Assembly (NCBI GenBank): GCA_052379645.1 | Contig: JBQSYU010000002.1 | From: Arthrobacter_H sp030452125 | GTDB lineage: Bacteria > Actinomycetota > Actinomycetes > Actinomycetales > Micrococcaceae | Strand: one strand, 5' to 3' | Length of the DNA stretch: 64,000 bases | In this document: in pieces, positions 57,058-64,000 of the stretch | How positions within the stretch are numbered: the stretch's first letter is position 1 | Layout: the number at the start of each line of letters is the position of its first letter | Position numbers and translations under genes: made by a program | The notes under the pieces: model-generated | Told to the model about the DNA's origin: nothing | The model's input: the letters and a program-made list of their open reading frames with translations, nothing else | The model's database searches: none

Positions 57058-57468
57058 ATGGGAACCGAGCAATACCACGAGCCGCCAGCCGAGCTGTCGG
57101 CCGAAACACGGACCTTCGCGCGCATGTGCACGAACCTCACCGAGGAAGCCGAAGCCATCGGCTGGTACGAGCAACGGATATCCCTTGAACCCGATCCGGC
57201 GGCCCGGGCCATCATGGAGAACTCCCTGGGTGAGGAGTTCAAGCACTTCTGCATGGAACTGGAGTACCTCTTCCGGGCGACCCCGAAATGGGGGCTGATC
57301 GCCCGCGGCATCCTCTTCCGGGACGGGGATATCGTCGACAACGGAGAAGCCGCCGAGGAAGCCGCCGACGCCGGGACCGCGGCAACCACCGAACCGCCGG
57401 AGCCCACACCCACTGGATCGGTCGATGGATCCCTGGGAATCGGGTCGCTGAAAGGAACTGCATCATGA
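57058..57468 (+). CDS. Encapsulated ferritin-like cargo protein
   Basis: 136 aa. A two-helix EncFtn core (about 12-95) with Glu32 and the E60-x2-H63 pair (LGEEFKHFCME) that make the half ferroxidase site, active only as a dimer. A flexible Ala/Glu/Pro linker follows, then the encapsulin-targeting peptide DGSLGIGSLKG (residues 123-133). It would oxidise Fe(II) and load iron into the encapsulin shell. GAAGGGGAG precedes ATG 57058. ATGA overlap with the shell gene. Confidence 0.92.
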   Translation: MGTEQYHEPPAELSAETRTFARMCTNLTEEAEAIGWYEQRISLEPDPAARAIMENSLGEEFKHFCMELEYLFRATPKWGLIARGILFRDGDIVDNGEAAEEAADAGTAATTEPPEPTPTGSVDGSLGIGSLKGTAS

Positions 57469-58301
57469 CCACCAACCACTTGCTCCGTGAGCTGGCACCG
57501 ATCACCGCCGCCGGCTGGAAGCTCCTCGACGACGAGGCGCGGGACCGCCTGACCACCACGTTGGGTGCCCGTAAGCTCGTCGATTTCTCCGGCCCCTTCG
57601 GCTGGGATTATTCGGCGACCAATCTCGGGCGCACCGAACGGCTAGCCAGTTCGGATGATGATCCGATGATTTCGCGACGCCGTCGCGTGCTGCCCCTGGC
57701 CGAGATGCAGGTGGCCTTCTCCGTCTCCCGCGATGAACTGCTGGACGGTGAACGAGGGGCCGCCGACGTCGACCTGTCCAAGCTCGATACCGCCGCCCTG
57801 CAGATGGCCAGTGCCGAGAACCAGGCGGTGTTCCATGGGTGGCGGCAGGCGCAGATCACCGGGATCACCCAAGCCACCTCCCTGCCGAGCGTCCCGAGGG
57901 TGGAGGAGTTCTCCGACTATCCGAAGCGGGTGGCCCAGGCCGTGGACCAGCTGTTGGAAGAGGGGATCTCGGGTCCCTTCGGCCTCGCCCTGGGGCCCGG
58001 GCACTACACGGCGGTCGTGCAGGCCACCGAACGCGGTGGATACCTGCTCTCCGAGCACCTGCGCAAGATCCTCGATGGGCCGATCGTCTGGGCTCCGGGA
58101 GTCAAGGGTGCCGTGGTGATGAGCCTGCGCGGGGGCGACTTCCTCTTCGAATCCGGACAGGACCTGTCCATCGGATACAGCCACCACGACGCCCATGACG
58201 TCCACCTCTACCTGGAACAGAGCTTCAGCTTCCGGGTGGCCACGCCCGAAGCGGCCGTGCATCTGACCTCCAGCGACGAAGCGGCCAAACGCCGCGGCTA
58301 G
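57465..58301 (+). CDS. Encapsulin nanocompartment shell protein (family 1)
   Basis: 278 aa HK97-fold shell protein. LLRELAPITAAGWKLLDDEA and KLVDFSGPFGWDYSATNLGR at the N-terminus, ISRRRRVLPLAEMQVAFSVS, GPFGLALGPGHYT and DLSIGYSHHDAHDVHLYLEQ near the C-terminus are family 1 signatures. Forms a T=1-type (60-subunit) iron-storage compartment with the upstream cargo. Its TAG overlaps the stop of the convergent MFS gene within CTAG. Confidence 0.95.
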   Translation: MTTNHLLRELAPITAAGWKLLDDEARDRLTTTLGARKLVDFSGPFGWDYSATNLGRTERLASSDDDPMISRRRRVLPLAEMQVAFSVSRDELLDGERGAADVDLSKLDTAALQMASAENQAVFHGWRQAQITGITQATSLPSVPRVEEFSDYPKRVAQAVDQLLEEGISGPFGLALGPGHYTAVVQATERGGYLLSEHLRKILDGPIVWAPGVKGAVVMSLRGGDFLFESGQDLSIGYSHHDAHDVHLYLEQSFSFRVATPEAAVHLTSSDEAAKRRG

Positions 58302-59965
58302 TCCGAGGGGCCGGTCTCCGGGCCCGCGGACGTGGGGGTGGAGGTGTTGGCGGATTTCCTGGCCGTGCGCAGCTGGGCTTCAAGCTCCAGCGCCTCCTCG
58401 CCGGAGACCGCCTCGCCGCGGGCCACCATTCCCGAGGTGTGGGACAACGGAACCTGCTTGAGCAACAGCGCCAGCACGAAGGCGACGAGAAGGAACGGGA
58501 TCAGGTACCAGAAGACCGGTGCCAGCGAATCCGCGTAGGCGCTCACCACGCCCTCCTGCACGGACTGCGGCAACTTCTCCAGAACCGAGGGATCCAGGGT
58601 CTCGGTGGCCTGCCCGGCATCGCTGGGCGAGGCGCCCGCACGAGTGAAGACCGCGGTGAGCTTCTCGGAGAGGTTGTTGGTGAAGATCGCCCCGAAGATC
58701 GCCACGCCCAGGGCGGCGCCGACCTCGCGGAAGTAGTTGTTGGTGCTGGTGGCCGTCCCCACCATCTCGGGGGGAACGGCGTTCTGCACCACCAGGACGA
58801 CGACCTGCATGATCAGGCCCAGACCCGCGCCGAAGACCAGCAGGAAGACGCAGATCAGCCAGAGCGGCGTGTGCGCGGAAAGCGTGGTCATGGCAAGCAT
58901 GGCAGCAGCCGTGACCAGGGTGCCGGCGATGGGGTAGGGACGGTACCTGCCGGATCTGGTGATCGCGATGCCGGACCAGATCGAGGTCGTCATCAGGCCC
59001 GCCATCATCGGCAGCATCAACAAGCCCGAGACGGCCGCCGAGGTCCCGGAGGACATCTGCAGGAACGTGGGAACGAAGGCCAGGGCCGCGAACATGCCCA
59101 GACCCAGGGTGAACCCGATGCCGGTAGCCGTGATGAACACCCGGTTGCGGAACAGCGAGAGCGGGATGATCGGATCCGAGGCGCGGAGTTCGGCGACGAT
59201 GAAGCAGGTGGCCGCAACCAGGAGGCCGGCTCCCCAGAGCCAGGTCGACAGCGCGGACCAGCCGTGCTCGGCACTGCCTCCGAAGTCGGAGAAGAAGATC
59301 AGGCAGGTGGTGGCGATGGACAGGAAGGCCACCCCGGCGAGGTCGATGGACTTGGTTGCCTTCTTGTTCGGCAGGGTCAGGGCGAACCAGGCGATCGCGA
59401 AGGCGGCGATACCGATGGGGATGTTGATGTAGAAGGCCCACTGCCAGGTGAGGTGGTCCACGAAGTAGCCGCCCAGCAGCGGGCCGGCGACTGCCGAGAG
59501 GCCGAAGATCCCTCCCAGGGGGCCCATGTATTTTCCGCGTTCGGAAGCCGGGATGATATCGGCGATGATGGCCTGGGACAGGATCATCAACCCGCCACCG
59601 CCCAGGCCCTGCAGGGCGCGGAATCCGACGAAGACCCAGAAGCCACCGGCGAATGCCGCACCCACCGAGGACAGGGTGAACAGGGCGATGGCGATGAGGA
59701 AGAGGTGGCGCCGGCCGAGCACATCGCCGAATTTTCCGTAGATCGGCATGACGATCGTGGTCGCCAACAGGTAGGCGGTCGTGATCCATGCCTGGTGTTC
59801 AACGCCGCCGAGCTCACCGACGATCGTGGGCATTGCCGTGGAGACGATGGTCTGGTCCAGACTGGCCAGCAACATGCCGGCGATCAGGGCGGAGAAGATG
59901 ATCCAGATGCGCCGCTGGGTCAGGGCCAGGGGGTTGGTAGCCTGCGGGGGAGCTGTAGTGCTCAT
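58298..59965 (-). CDS. MFS multidrug exporter, DHA2 (EmrB/QacA) family
   Basis: 555 aa, 14 transmembrane helices. LDQTIVSTAMPTIVGELGG (motif D1), YLLATTIVMPIYGKFGD then VLGRRHLFL (motif A), and GLGGGGLMILSQAIIADIIP with ERGKYMGPLGGIFGLSAVAG (motif C). Likely drug or toxic-compound:H+ antiporter. AAGGAACC precedes ATG 59965. It lies 108 nt downstream of and on the same strand as the TetR gene, so it is probably co-transcribed and repressed by it. Confidence 0.92.
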   Translation of the reverse strand: MSTTAPPQATNPLALTQRRIWIIFSALIAGMLLASLDQTIVSTAMPTIVGELGGVEHQAWITTAYLLATTIVMPIYGKFGDVLGRRHLFLIAIALFTLSSVGAAFAGGFWVFVGFRALQGLGGGGLMILSQAIIADIIPASERGKYMGPLGGIFGLSAVAGPLLGGYFVDHLTWQWAFYINIPIGIAAFAIAWFALTLPNKKATKSIDLAGVAFLSIATTCLIFFSDFGGSAEHGWSALSTWLWGAGLLVAATCFIVAELRASDPIIPLSLFRNRVFITATGIGFTLGLGMFAALAFVPTFLQMSSGTSAAVSGLLMLPMMAGLMTTSIWSGIAITRSGRYRPYPIAGTLVTAAAMLAMTTLSAHTPLWLICVFLLVFGAGLGLIMQVVVLVVQNAVPPEMVGTATSTNNYFREVGAALGVAIFGAIFTNNLSEKLTAVFTRAGASPSDAGQATETLDPSVLEKLPQSVQEGVVSAYADSLAPVFWYLIPFLLVAFVLALLLKQVPLSHTSGMVARGEAVSGEEALELEAQLRTARKSANTSTPTSAGPETGPSD

Positions 59966-60073
59966 CGTGGTTCCTTGGTGGTTCTGGTCCCGGAAGGAGA
60001 GGCCCGGGACGGCGGGGAAGAAGGCGGAAGGGGCCCGGGAAACGGGGAGGCCCGGCCAGGGGGCGGGAAGTGC

Positions 60074-60793
60074 TCAGGCGCCGAAGAGGCGGCGTGCGTG
60101 GGAAAAATTCTCCGTGAGGATCCGGGTGAATCGTTCCAGCGCCTCGTCGGTGGTCTCATCCGCGGTGGGGGCCTCGGACGAGGGGGGAACCCCGCTGTGG
60201 TCATCCGCGGAACAGGGGCTGGCACGACCGACGAACTGCTGGAAGCTGGTCATGGCCAGGTGTGAGAACAAGGTGGAGGCCAGGGTGGCGAACCGGTCTC
60301 CGGGTGGGAGTCCTTGTCGTCTGGCGATCAATTGGGCCAGGGCCCGTTCCCGCTGCATCGCTGAATCGATGGTGCGTTTCATCAGGGCCGGTTCGGAGTG
60401 CATCACACGCATGAAGGCGTGCATGTCCGCCGGAGGGACATCCATGGTGGAGTAGGCCTTGAGGAACAGTTCGGCCAGGGCCTCATCCAGGGGGAGGGCC
60501 TGGCGGCGCCCGAAGCCGTCGGCCGCGTTCCCCGGACCGGAGTCCACGAAGTCCTGGGCAAAGGGCTCCAGCGGGCTGGCAGGCTTCACCCCGAGGACGG
60601 CGTCCTCCTTGGTGGAGAAGTAATTGAAGAAGGTGCGGCGGGAGACCCCGGCGGCCTCGCACAATTCCTCGATCGTGAATCCGTTCAGTCCACGAGCGAG
60701 GGTGAAGGTGCGGGCGTGGTCGGTCAGTGAGGCATAGGTTTCCACCCGCCGACGTTCCCTGGCCCCCAGGGACTCCCGTGCACTTTCCTGCAT
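60074..60793 (-). CDS. TetR-family repressor of the MFS exporter
   Basis: 239 aa. HTH: FTIEELCEAAGVSRRTFFNY FSTKEDAVLG. The large C-terminal domain is typical of AcrR-like proteins. ATG 60793 follows AAAACT by 7 nt (leaderless) and overlaps the palindrome at 60796. A longer frame to 60829 lacks support. Upstream of the MFS gene in the same direction. Confidence 0.88.
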   Translation of the reverse strand: MQESARESLGARERRRVETYASLTDHARTFTLARGLNGFTIEELCEAAGVSRRTFFNYFSTKEDAVLGVKPASPLEPFAQDFVDSGPGNAADGFGRRQALPLDEALAELFLKAYSTMDVPPADMHAFMRVMHSEPALMKRTIDSAMQRERALAQLIARRQGLPPGDRFATLASTLFSHLAMTSFQQFVGRASPCSADDHSGVPPSSEAPTADETTDEALERFTRILTENFSHARRLFGA

Positions 60794-60795
60794 AT

Positions 60796-60811
60796 AGTGC
60801 AGTTTTGCACT
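60796..60811. promoter_or_regulatory. Operator overlapping the TetR/MFS promoter
   Basis: AGTGCA-GTTT-TGCACT, a perfect 6-bp inverted repeat, plus an extra half-site AGTGCAAC at 60823-60830. It covers the AAAACT -10 box (60801-60806, minus strand) and would block transcription directly. Confidence 0.65.
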
Positions 60812-60883
60812 CTTCGTTCCACAGTGCAACTAATGGGAGGGTGTGCTTCGTCACGCGCCGGTTGGGCGGGGCACCGGAAACGA

Positions 60884-60919
60884 ATGGAGGCCCTACCCCC
60901 AGCCGGGGTGGGCCTCCAT
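60884..60919 (-). terminator. fumC terminator
   Basis: ATGGAGGCCCTACCCC (60884-60899) pairs with GGGGTGGGCCTCCAT (60905-60919) with one bulged base, 20 nt past the fumC stop. Confidence 0.65.
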
Positions 60920-60938
60920 CGAAGGGGCGGCGCTGGTC

Positions 60939-62357
60939 CTACTGGCCCGAAGGAGAGGTCATCGTGGTGACGTCCAGGGCGGTATCGAGCTGCTCTTCGG
61001 TGACTTCGCCTCGCTCGACGAAGCCCAGGGCGACCGTGGCCTCACGGACGGTCAGTCCTTCGGCAATGGCCTTCTTGGCGATCTTCGAGCCGTTCTCGTA
61101 GCCGATGAACTTATTCAACGGGGTGACGATGGACGGGGATGCTTCGGCCAGGAAACGGGCCCGCTCCACGTTGGCCGTGATGCCATCGACCATCTTGTCC
61201 GCCATGACGTTCGAGGTGTTGGTCAGCAGCCGAATCGATTCCAACAGGTTCGCTGCCATCACCGGAATCCCGACGTTGAGCTCGAAGGCCCCGTTGGTGG
61301 AGGACAAGGAGACCGTGGTGTCGTTGCCGATGACCTGGGCCGCCACCTGGATCGCGGCTTCGCTGATGACGGGGTTGACCTTGCCGGGCATGATCGAGGA
61401 CCCTGGCTGCAGATCGGGGATCGCGATCTCGCCCAGACCGGTGTTGGGTCCCGATCCCATCCAACGCAGGTCGTTGTTGATCTTCATGATCGAGTAGGCG
61501 ATGTTGCGCAGCTGTCCGGAGGCTTCGATGAGCCCATCGCGGTTGGCCTGGGCTTCGAAGTGGTTGCGTGCCTCCGTCAGGGGCAGGCCGGTGTCTTCGG
61601 CCAGCAGGGCAATGACCCGCTGGGGGAAGCCCGCCGGGGTGTTGATGCCGGTGCCGACGGCGGTTCCGCCCAGCGGGACCTCCGCCACGCGGGGCAGGCT
61701 GGCCTCGATCCGCTCGACGCCGTAGCGCATCTGGGCGGCGTAGCCGCCGAATTCCTGGCCCAGCGTGACCGGTGTGGCATCCATGAGGTGGGTGCGGCCG
61801 GACTTCACGACGTCGGCGAATTCCTCGGACTTGCGGGACAGGCTCTCGGCGAGGTGGCCCAGTGCCGGGACCAGGTCGTTGAGCAGGGCATCGGTGACGG
61901 CGACGTGGACCGAAGTGGGGAAGACGTCATTGGAGGACTGCGACGCGTTGACGTGGTCGTTCGGGTGGACACGTACCTGGCTGCCGGCGGCTTCGAGACC
62001 CCGGTTGGCCAGGGCGGCCAGGACCTCGTTGGTGTTCATGTTCGAGGAGGTCCCCGAACCGGTCTGGAAGACGTCGATGGGGAAATGCCCGTCGTAGTCG
62101 CCGGACGCCACATGCTCCGCGGCGTCGACGATGGCGCGGGCGATCTCGTCGTCGAGGACGCCAAGCTCCGCGTTGGCCAGGGCCGCCGCACGCTTCACCC
62201 GGGCCAAGGCCTGGATATGGCGACGTTCGAGCCGCTTGCCGGAGATCGGGAAGTTCTCCACGGCGCGCTGGGTCTGGGCGCTATAGAGGGCGTCGGCCGG
62301 GACGCGGACTTCGCCCATGGTGTCATGTTCAATACGGAATTCATCCTTGCTAGCCAT
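60939..62357 (-). CDS. fumC: Class II fumarate hydratase
   Basis: Fumarate to malate in the TCA cycle. TGSGTSSNMNTNEVLA, HPNDHVNASQSSNDVFPT and the catalytic loop GSSIMPGKVNPVISEAAIQV are the superfamily signatures; GRTHLMDATPVTLGQEFGG is also present. 472 aa. ATG 62357 follows TATGGT by 6 nt. Beta-carbonic anhydrase lies upstream on the same strand, but fumC seems to have its own promoter. Confidence 0.97.
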   Translation of the reverse strand: MASKDEFRIEHDTMGEVRVPADALYSAQTQRAVENFPISGKRLERRHIQALARVKRAAALANAELGVLDDEIARAIVDAAEHVASGDYDGHFPIDVFQTGSGTSSNMNTNEVLAALANRGLEAAGSQVRVHPNDHVNASQSSNDVFPTSVHVAVTDALLNDLVPALGHLAESLSRKSEEFADVVKSGRTHLMDATPVTLGQEFGGYAAQMRYGVERIEASLPRVAEVPLGGTAVGTGINTPAGFPQRVIALLAEDTGLPLTEARNHFEAQANRDGLIEASGQLRNIAYSIMKINNDLRWMGSGPNTGLGEIAIPDLQPGSSIMPGKVNPVISEAAIQVAAQVIGNDTTVSLSSTNGAFELNVGIPVMAANLLESIRLLTNTSNVMADKMVDGITANVERARFLAEASPSIVTPLNKFIGYENGSKIAKKAIAEGLTVREATVALGFVERGEVTEEQLDTALDVTTMTSPSGQ

Positions 62358-62363
62358 GACATC

Positions 62364-62369
62364 ACCATA
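62364..62369 (-). promoter_or_regulatory. Probable -10 box of fumC (leaderless)
   Basis: TATGGT on the minus strand, 6 nt before ATG 62357. Confidence 0.5.
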
Positions 62370-62426
62370 CGCCGCCCGGGAGCCCCAACAGGACCCGGGA
62401 CGGCGTCATCCGGGACACACCGGGGG

Positions 62427-63065
62427 CTAGAGCTCGCCGAACCCGGTCACGATTTCCGCTTTGCCTTCTTCGAGGCGGTAGGTCACGCCGATCACGGCCG
62501 TCTCGCCGGCGTCGACCGCGTCGGAGATGAGCTTGGAGGATTCCACCAACCGATGCGTGGACTGCCTGACGTGCTCCTCGACGGTGGTGTTCACGTCGGT
62601 GACCCCGGCCCGCTGGGCGGTGATGACCGAAGGGGTGATGCGTTCGACGAGGTCACGGATGAATCCGGGCGGCATCTGGCCGGTCTCGAAGGCGTCCATC
62701 GTGGCCGTGACGGCGCCGCAGCTGTCGTGGCCGAGGACCACGATGAGCGGGACATCCAAGAGGGCGACGCTGTATTCAAGCGATCCCAGCACGGCATCGT
62801 CGGGCACGTGTCCGGCGGTCCGGACCACGAACACGTCACCCAGTCCGACATCGAAGATGATCTCGGCGGCCAGCCGGGAATCCGAGCAACCGAAGATCAC
62901 GGCAAAGGGGTGCTGGGTGTTCACCAGAGCCGATCTGCGGGAGGAATCCTGGTTCGGGTGGTTGGTGGCTCCGGAGACGAACCGGGCGTTGCCTTCACGC
63001 AATTTGGTCCAGGCTTCGGCCGGGGTGAGGGGGGCGGATGCGGGCTCGAGAGATTCAGCAGACAT
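62427..63065 (-). CDS. Beta-carbonic anhydrase
   Basis: 212 aa. Zinc ligands in GCSDSRLAAEIIFD (Cys plus Asp/Arg dyad) and VLGHDSCGAV (His and Cys), with VRTAGHVPDDAVLGSLEYSV between. Interconverts CO2 and bicarbonate. ATG 63065 (MSAESLEP) is 6 nt after TACTCT; the longer frame to 63080 would start inside the promoter. Confidence 0.94.
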   Translation of the reverse strand: MSAESLEPASAPLTPAEAWTKLREGNARFVSGATNHPNQDSSRRSALVNTQHPFAVIFGCSDSRLAAEIIFDVGLGDVFVVRTAGHVPDDAVLGSLEYSVALLDVPLIVVLGHDSCGAVTATMDAFETGQMPPGFIRDLVERITPSVITAQRAGVTDVNTTVEEHVRQSTHRLVESSKLISDAVDAGETAVIGVTYRLEEGKAEIVTGFGEL

Positions 63066-63071
63066 GAAAAA

Positions 63072-63077
63072 AGAGTA
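63072..63077 (-). promoter_or_regulatory. Probable -10 box of the carbonic anhydrase gene (leaderless)
   Basis: TACTCT on the minus strand followed by TTTTTC and ATG 63065. The spacer is pure pyrimidine, so no Shine-Dalgarno is possible. Confidence 0.55.
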
Positions 63078-63099
63078 CACGCGCCACGGCGCGGATCCG

Positions 63100-63705
63100 C
63101 TACTTCTTCGAGCCGGACTGATCCTCCAGGACGGCCCGGGCGGCCTCCCGAAGCACCTCGTCCCCGGATTCGGAGCTGAGCATGAGGGTCGAACCGTGGG
63201 CCTTGCGAACCCAACTGACCTTGGCCGCCCTGGTGTAGGAATCCCAGGTGGTCCCGTCGACTTCCACGCTGCCGGATGCGGTGGCGTCCTCGCTCATCTT
63301 GGCGATCCAGCCGGGCGTGGCATCGGCCGTCTGCCGGACCCAGACGAAGCCGTCATCGCCGGTCACATAACCGACTTCCCAATAATCGATCTGGTCGGCA
63401 CTGCCGGAAATCCACCGGGCGAAGTTCGGATACCAGCCCTCGGGCATCCGGGCGGCCACCGGGGTGAAATCGGCTGCCTGACCGGCCTCGGAAGCCACGG
63501 CGGTGACATTGACATCGGGTTTGAACTTATCGTCGTTGCCCGCCGGATTCAGCGCGATGACCGGGACCGCAACGGCAACCGTCAGCAGGACGGAGATGAT
63601 CATGCCCTTCAACGATTGGTTGGCGCGCTTGGACTGGGCGGGCGTCAGGACCGGCGTCACCGGTGGTTCATCGGCCTCTGGGGGTGTCTGGGGTGCATCA
63701 CTCAC
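63100..63705 (-). CDS. DUF4245 membrane-anchored protein
   Basis: 201 aa. Pro/Glu-rich cytosolic N-terminus, one transmembrane helix (MIISVLLTVAVAVPVIAL), then an extracellular domain with ARMPEGWYPNFARW and DYWEVGYVTGDDGFVWVRQT, typical of DUF4245. Function unknown. It commonly sits next to glpX in actinobacteria, as here. GTG 63705 follows GACAAT by 6 nt (leaderless). The much longer open frame to 63984 runs antisense through glpX and is not supported. Confidence 0.88.
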   Translation of the reverse strand: MSDAPQTPPEADEPPVTPVLTPAQSKRANQSLKGMIISVLLTVAVAVPVIALNPAGNDDKFKPDVNVTAVASEAGQAADFTPVAARMPEGWYPNFARWISGSADQIDYWEVGYVTGDDGFVWVRQTADATPGWIAKMSEDATASGSVEVDGTTWDSYTRAAKVSWVRKAHGSTLMLSSESGDEVLREAARAVLEDQSGSKK

Positions 63706-63711
63706 GCCCCC

Positions 63712-63717
63712 ATTGTC
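63712..63717 (-). promoter_or_regulatory. Probable -10 box of the DUF4245 gene (leaderless)
   Basis: GACAAT on the minus strand, 6 nt before GTG 63705. Confidence 0.45.
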
Positions 63718-63838
63718 CCCGATATTCCGACCGGAGGATGACGCGGTGTCGGTCATCACCACCCCATCCGCCGCTCCAGCGGATATGCTCGAAGGCGTTG
63801 CCCATGGCACCCACACCCACTCGACGACGAGGAACACC

Positions 63839-64000
63839 GTGACAGAAGCCACTAATTTTGCCCACCTGTCCCCCCGACTGTCCGTCGGCGATGCCGAACC
63901 GGACCGCAACCTGGCCCTGGAGCTGGTACGCGTCACGGAGGCTGCCGCGATCGCCGCCAGCCCCTGGGTCGGCTTCGGCGACAAGAACTCGGCGGACGGC
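63839..64000 (+). CDS. glpX: Class II fructose-1,6-bisphosphatase, 5' part (runs off the window)
   Basis: The first 54 codons only. GTG 63839 has GAGGAAC 3-4 nt upstream. After a short variable start the frame reads DRNLALELVRVTEAAAIAAS and GFGDKNSADG, the diagnostic N-terminus of GlpX-type FBPase, including the Lys-Asn-Asp metal region. The gluconeogenic enzyme of most actinobacteria. Divergent from DUF4245. Codons upstream to 63706 contain no better start. Confidence 0.85.
   Translation, partial: MTEATNFAHLSPRLSVGDAEPDRNLALELVRVTEAAAIAASPWVGFGDKNSADG

Noticed and set aside
60843..63179. 778-aa open frame on the plus strand opposite fumC and carbonic anhydrase
   Set aside because: Both opposite genes are certain by motif; the plus-strand translation has no domain and ends in repetitive Arg/Pro.
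63706..63984. N-terminal extension of DUF4245 to 63984
   Set aside because: It would run antisense through the start of glpX; the GTG at 63705 has a promoter 6 nt upstream and gives the family's normal N-terminus.
1..64000. tRNA, rRNA, CRISPR arrays, insertion sequences or prophage
   Set aside because: No cloverleaf sequences, regularly spaced repeats, transposase or integrase motifs, or terminal inverted repeats with target duplications were found on reading both strands.

Overview
This 64 kb window is ordinary chromosome from a high-GC Gram-positive actinobacterium, most likely a member of the Micrococcales (Micrococcaceae or Arthrobacter-like). The evidence is the mycothiol enzyme Mca, the actinobacterial DUF4245 and DUF4307 proteins, the coaA/glmS/acpS/nnr/alr/tsaE-tsaB-rimI-tsaD order, HrcA/CIRCE control of groESL, and many start codons placed 6-7 nt after a TANNNT -10 box, which is the actinobacterial leaderless-mRNA signature. 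I see no rRNA, tRNA, insertion sequence, prophage or CRISPR array.

Layout. 1-11.4 kb is cell-wall precursor and tRNA-modification housekeeping: coaA, glmS, acpS, nnr, ugd, alr, tsaE, tsaB, rimI. It is interrupted by an eroded surface-polysaccharide remnant (5'-truncated, frameshifted rfbA) and by a gene of unknown function wedged between tsaE and tsaB. 11.4-17.1 kb is a secretion cassette: an HPt-like protein lacking the phosphorylatable His, three substrates with SipW-type alternate signal peptides, the SipW-type signal peptidase, and a divergent histidine kinase/OmpR-type regulator pair. A triple GCTCAAG repeat with exact 11-bp period lies in front of it. 17.1-20.7 kb holds tsaD, a carboxylate-amine ligase and a THUMP-like methyltransferase.

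20.7-25.0 kb is an orphan type VII (WXG/LXG-like) secretion-substrate operon with tandemly duplicated membrane proteins. Its promoter carries the same 18-bp perfect palindrome as the lone gene between tsaE and tsaB, at nearly the same distance from the -10 box, so the two loci look co-regulated. 25-27.2 kb is groES-groEL with two CIRCE operators. 27.4-41 kb carries an OafA-type acyltransferase, guaB, a BtrH_N-like protein, a Bax-inhibitor protein, an aldose epimerase, an AI-2E exporter family protein, ilvA, greA, DUF4307, mca and a dicarboxylate symporter.

41.2-46.6 kb is a copper nitrite reductase locus: DUF2249, an HTH regulator with its operator, an NnrS-like membrane protein, a membrane-cupredoxin protein and NirK. 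The last two lie in one reading frame separated by a single TAG. 46.6-64 kb carries MFS/MarR, a PAQR protein, uppS, PhoH, a prepilin peptidase, Nudix, an SDR/flavin monooxygenase/TetR group, an encapsulin with its encapsulated-ferritin cargo, an MFS/TetR efflux unit, fumC, a beta-carbonic anhydrase, DUF4245 and the start of glpX.

The items most worth a second look are the shared palindrome linking two distant loci, the PhoB-box-like triple repeat in front of the SipW cassette, and the single TAG codons that break a DinB-like protein and a NirK fusion.
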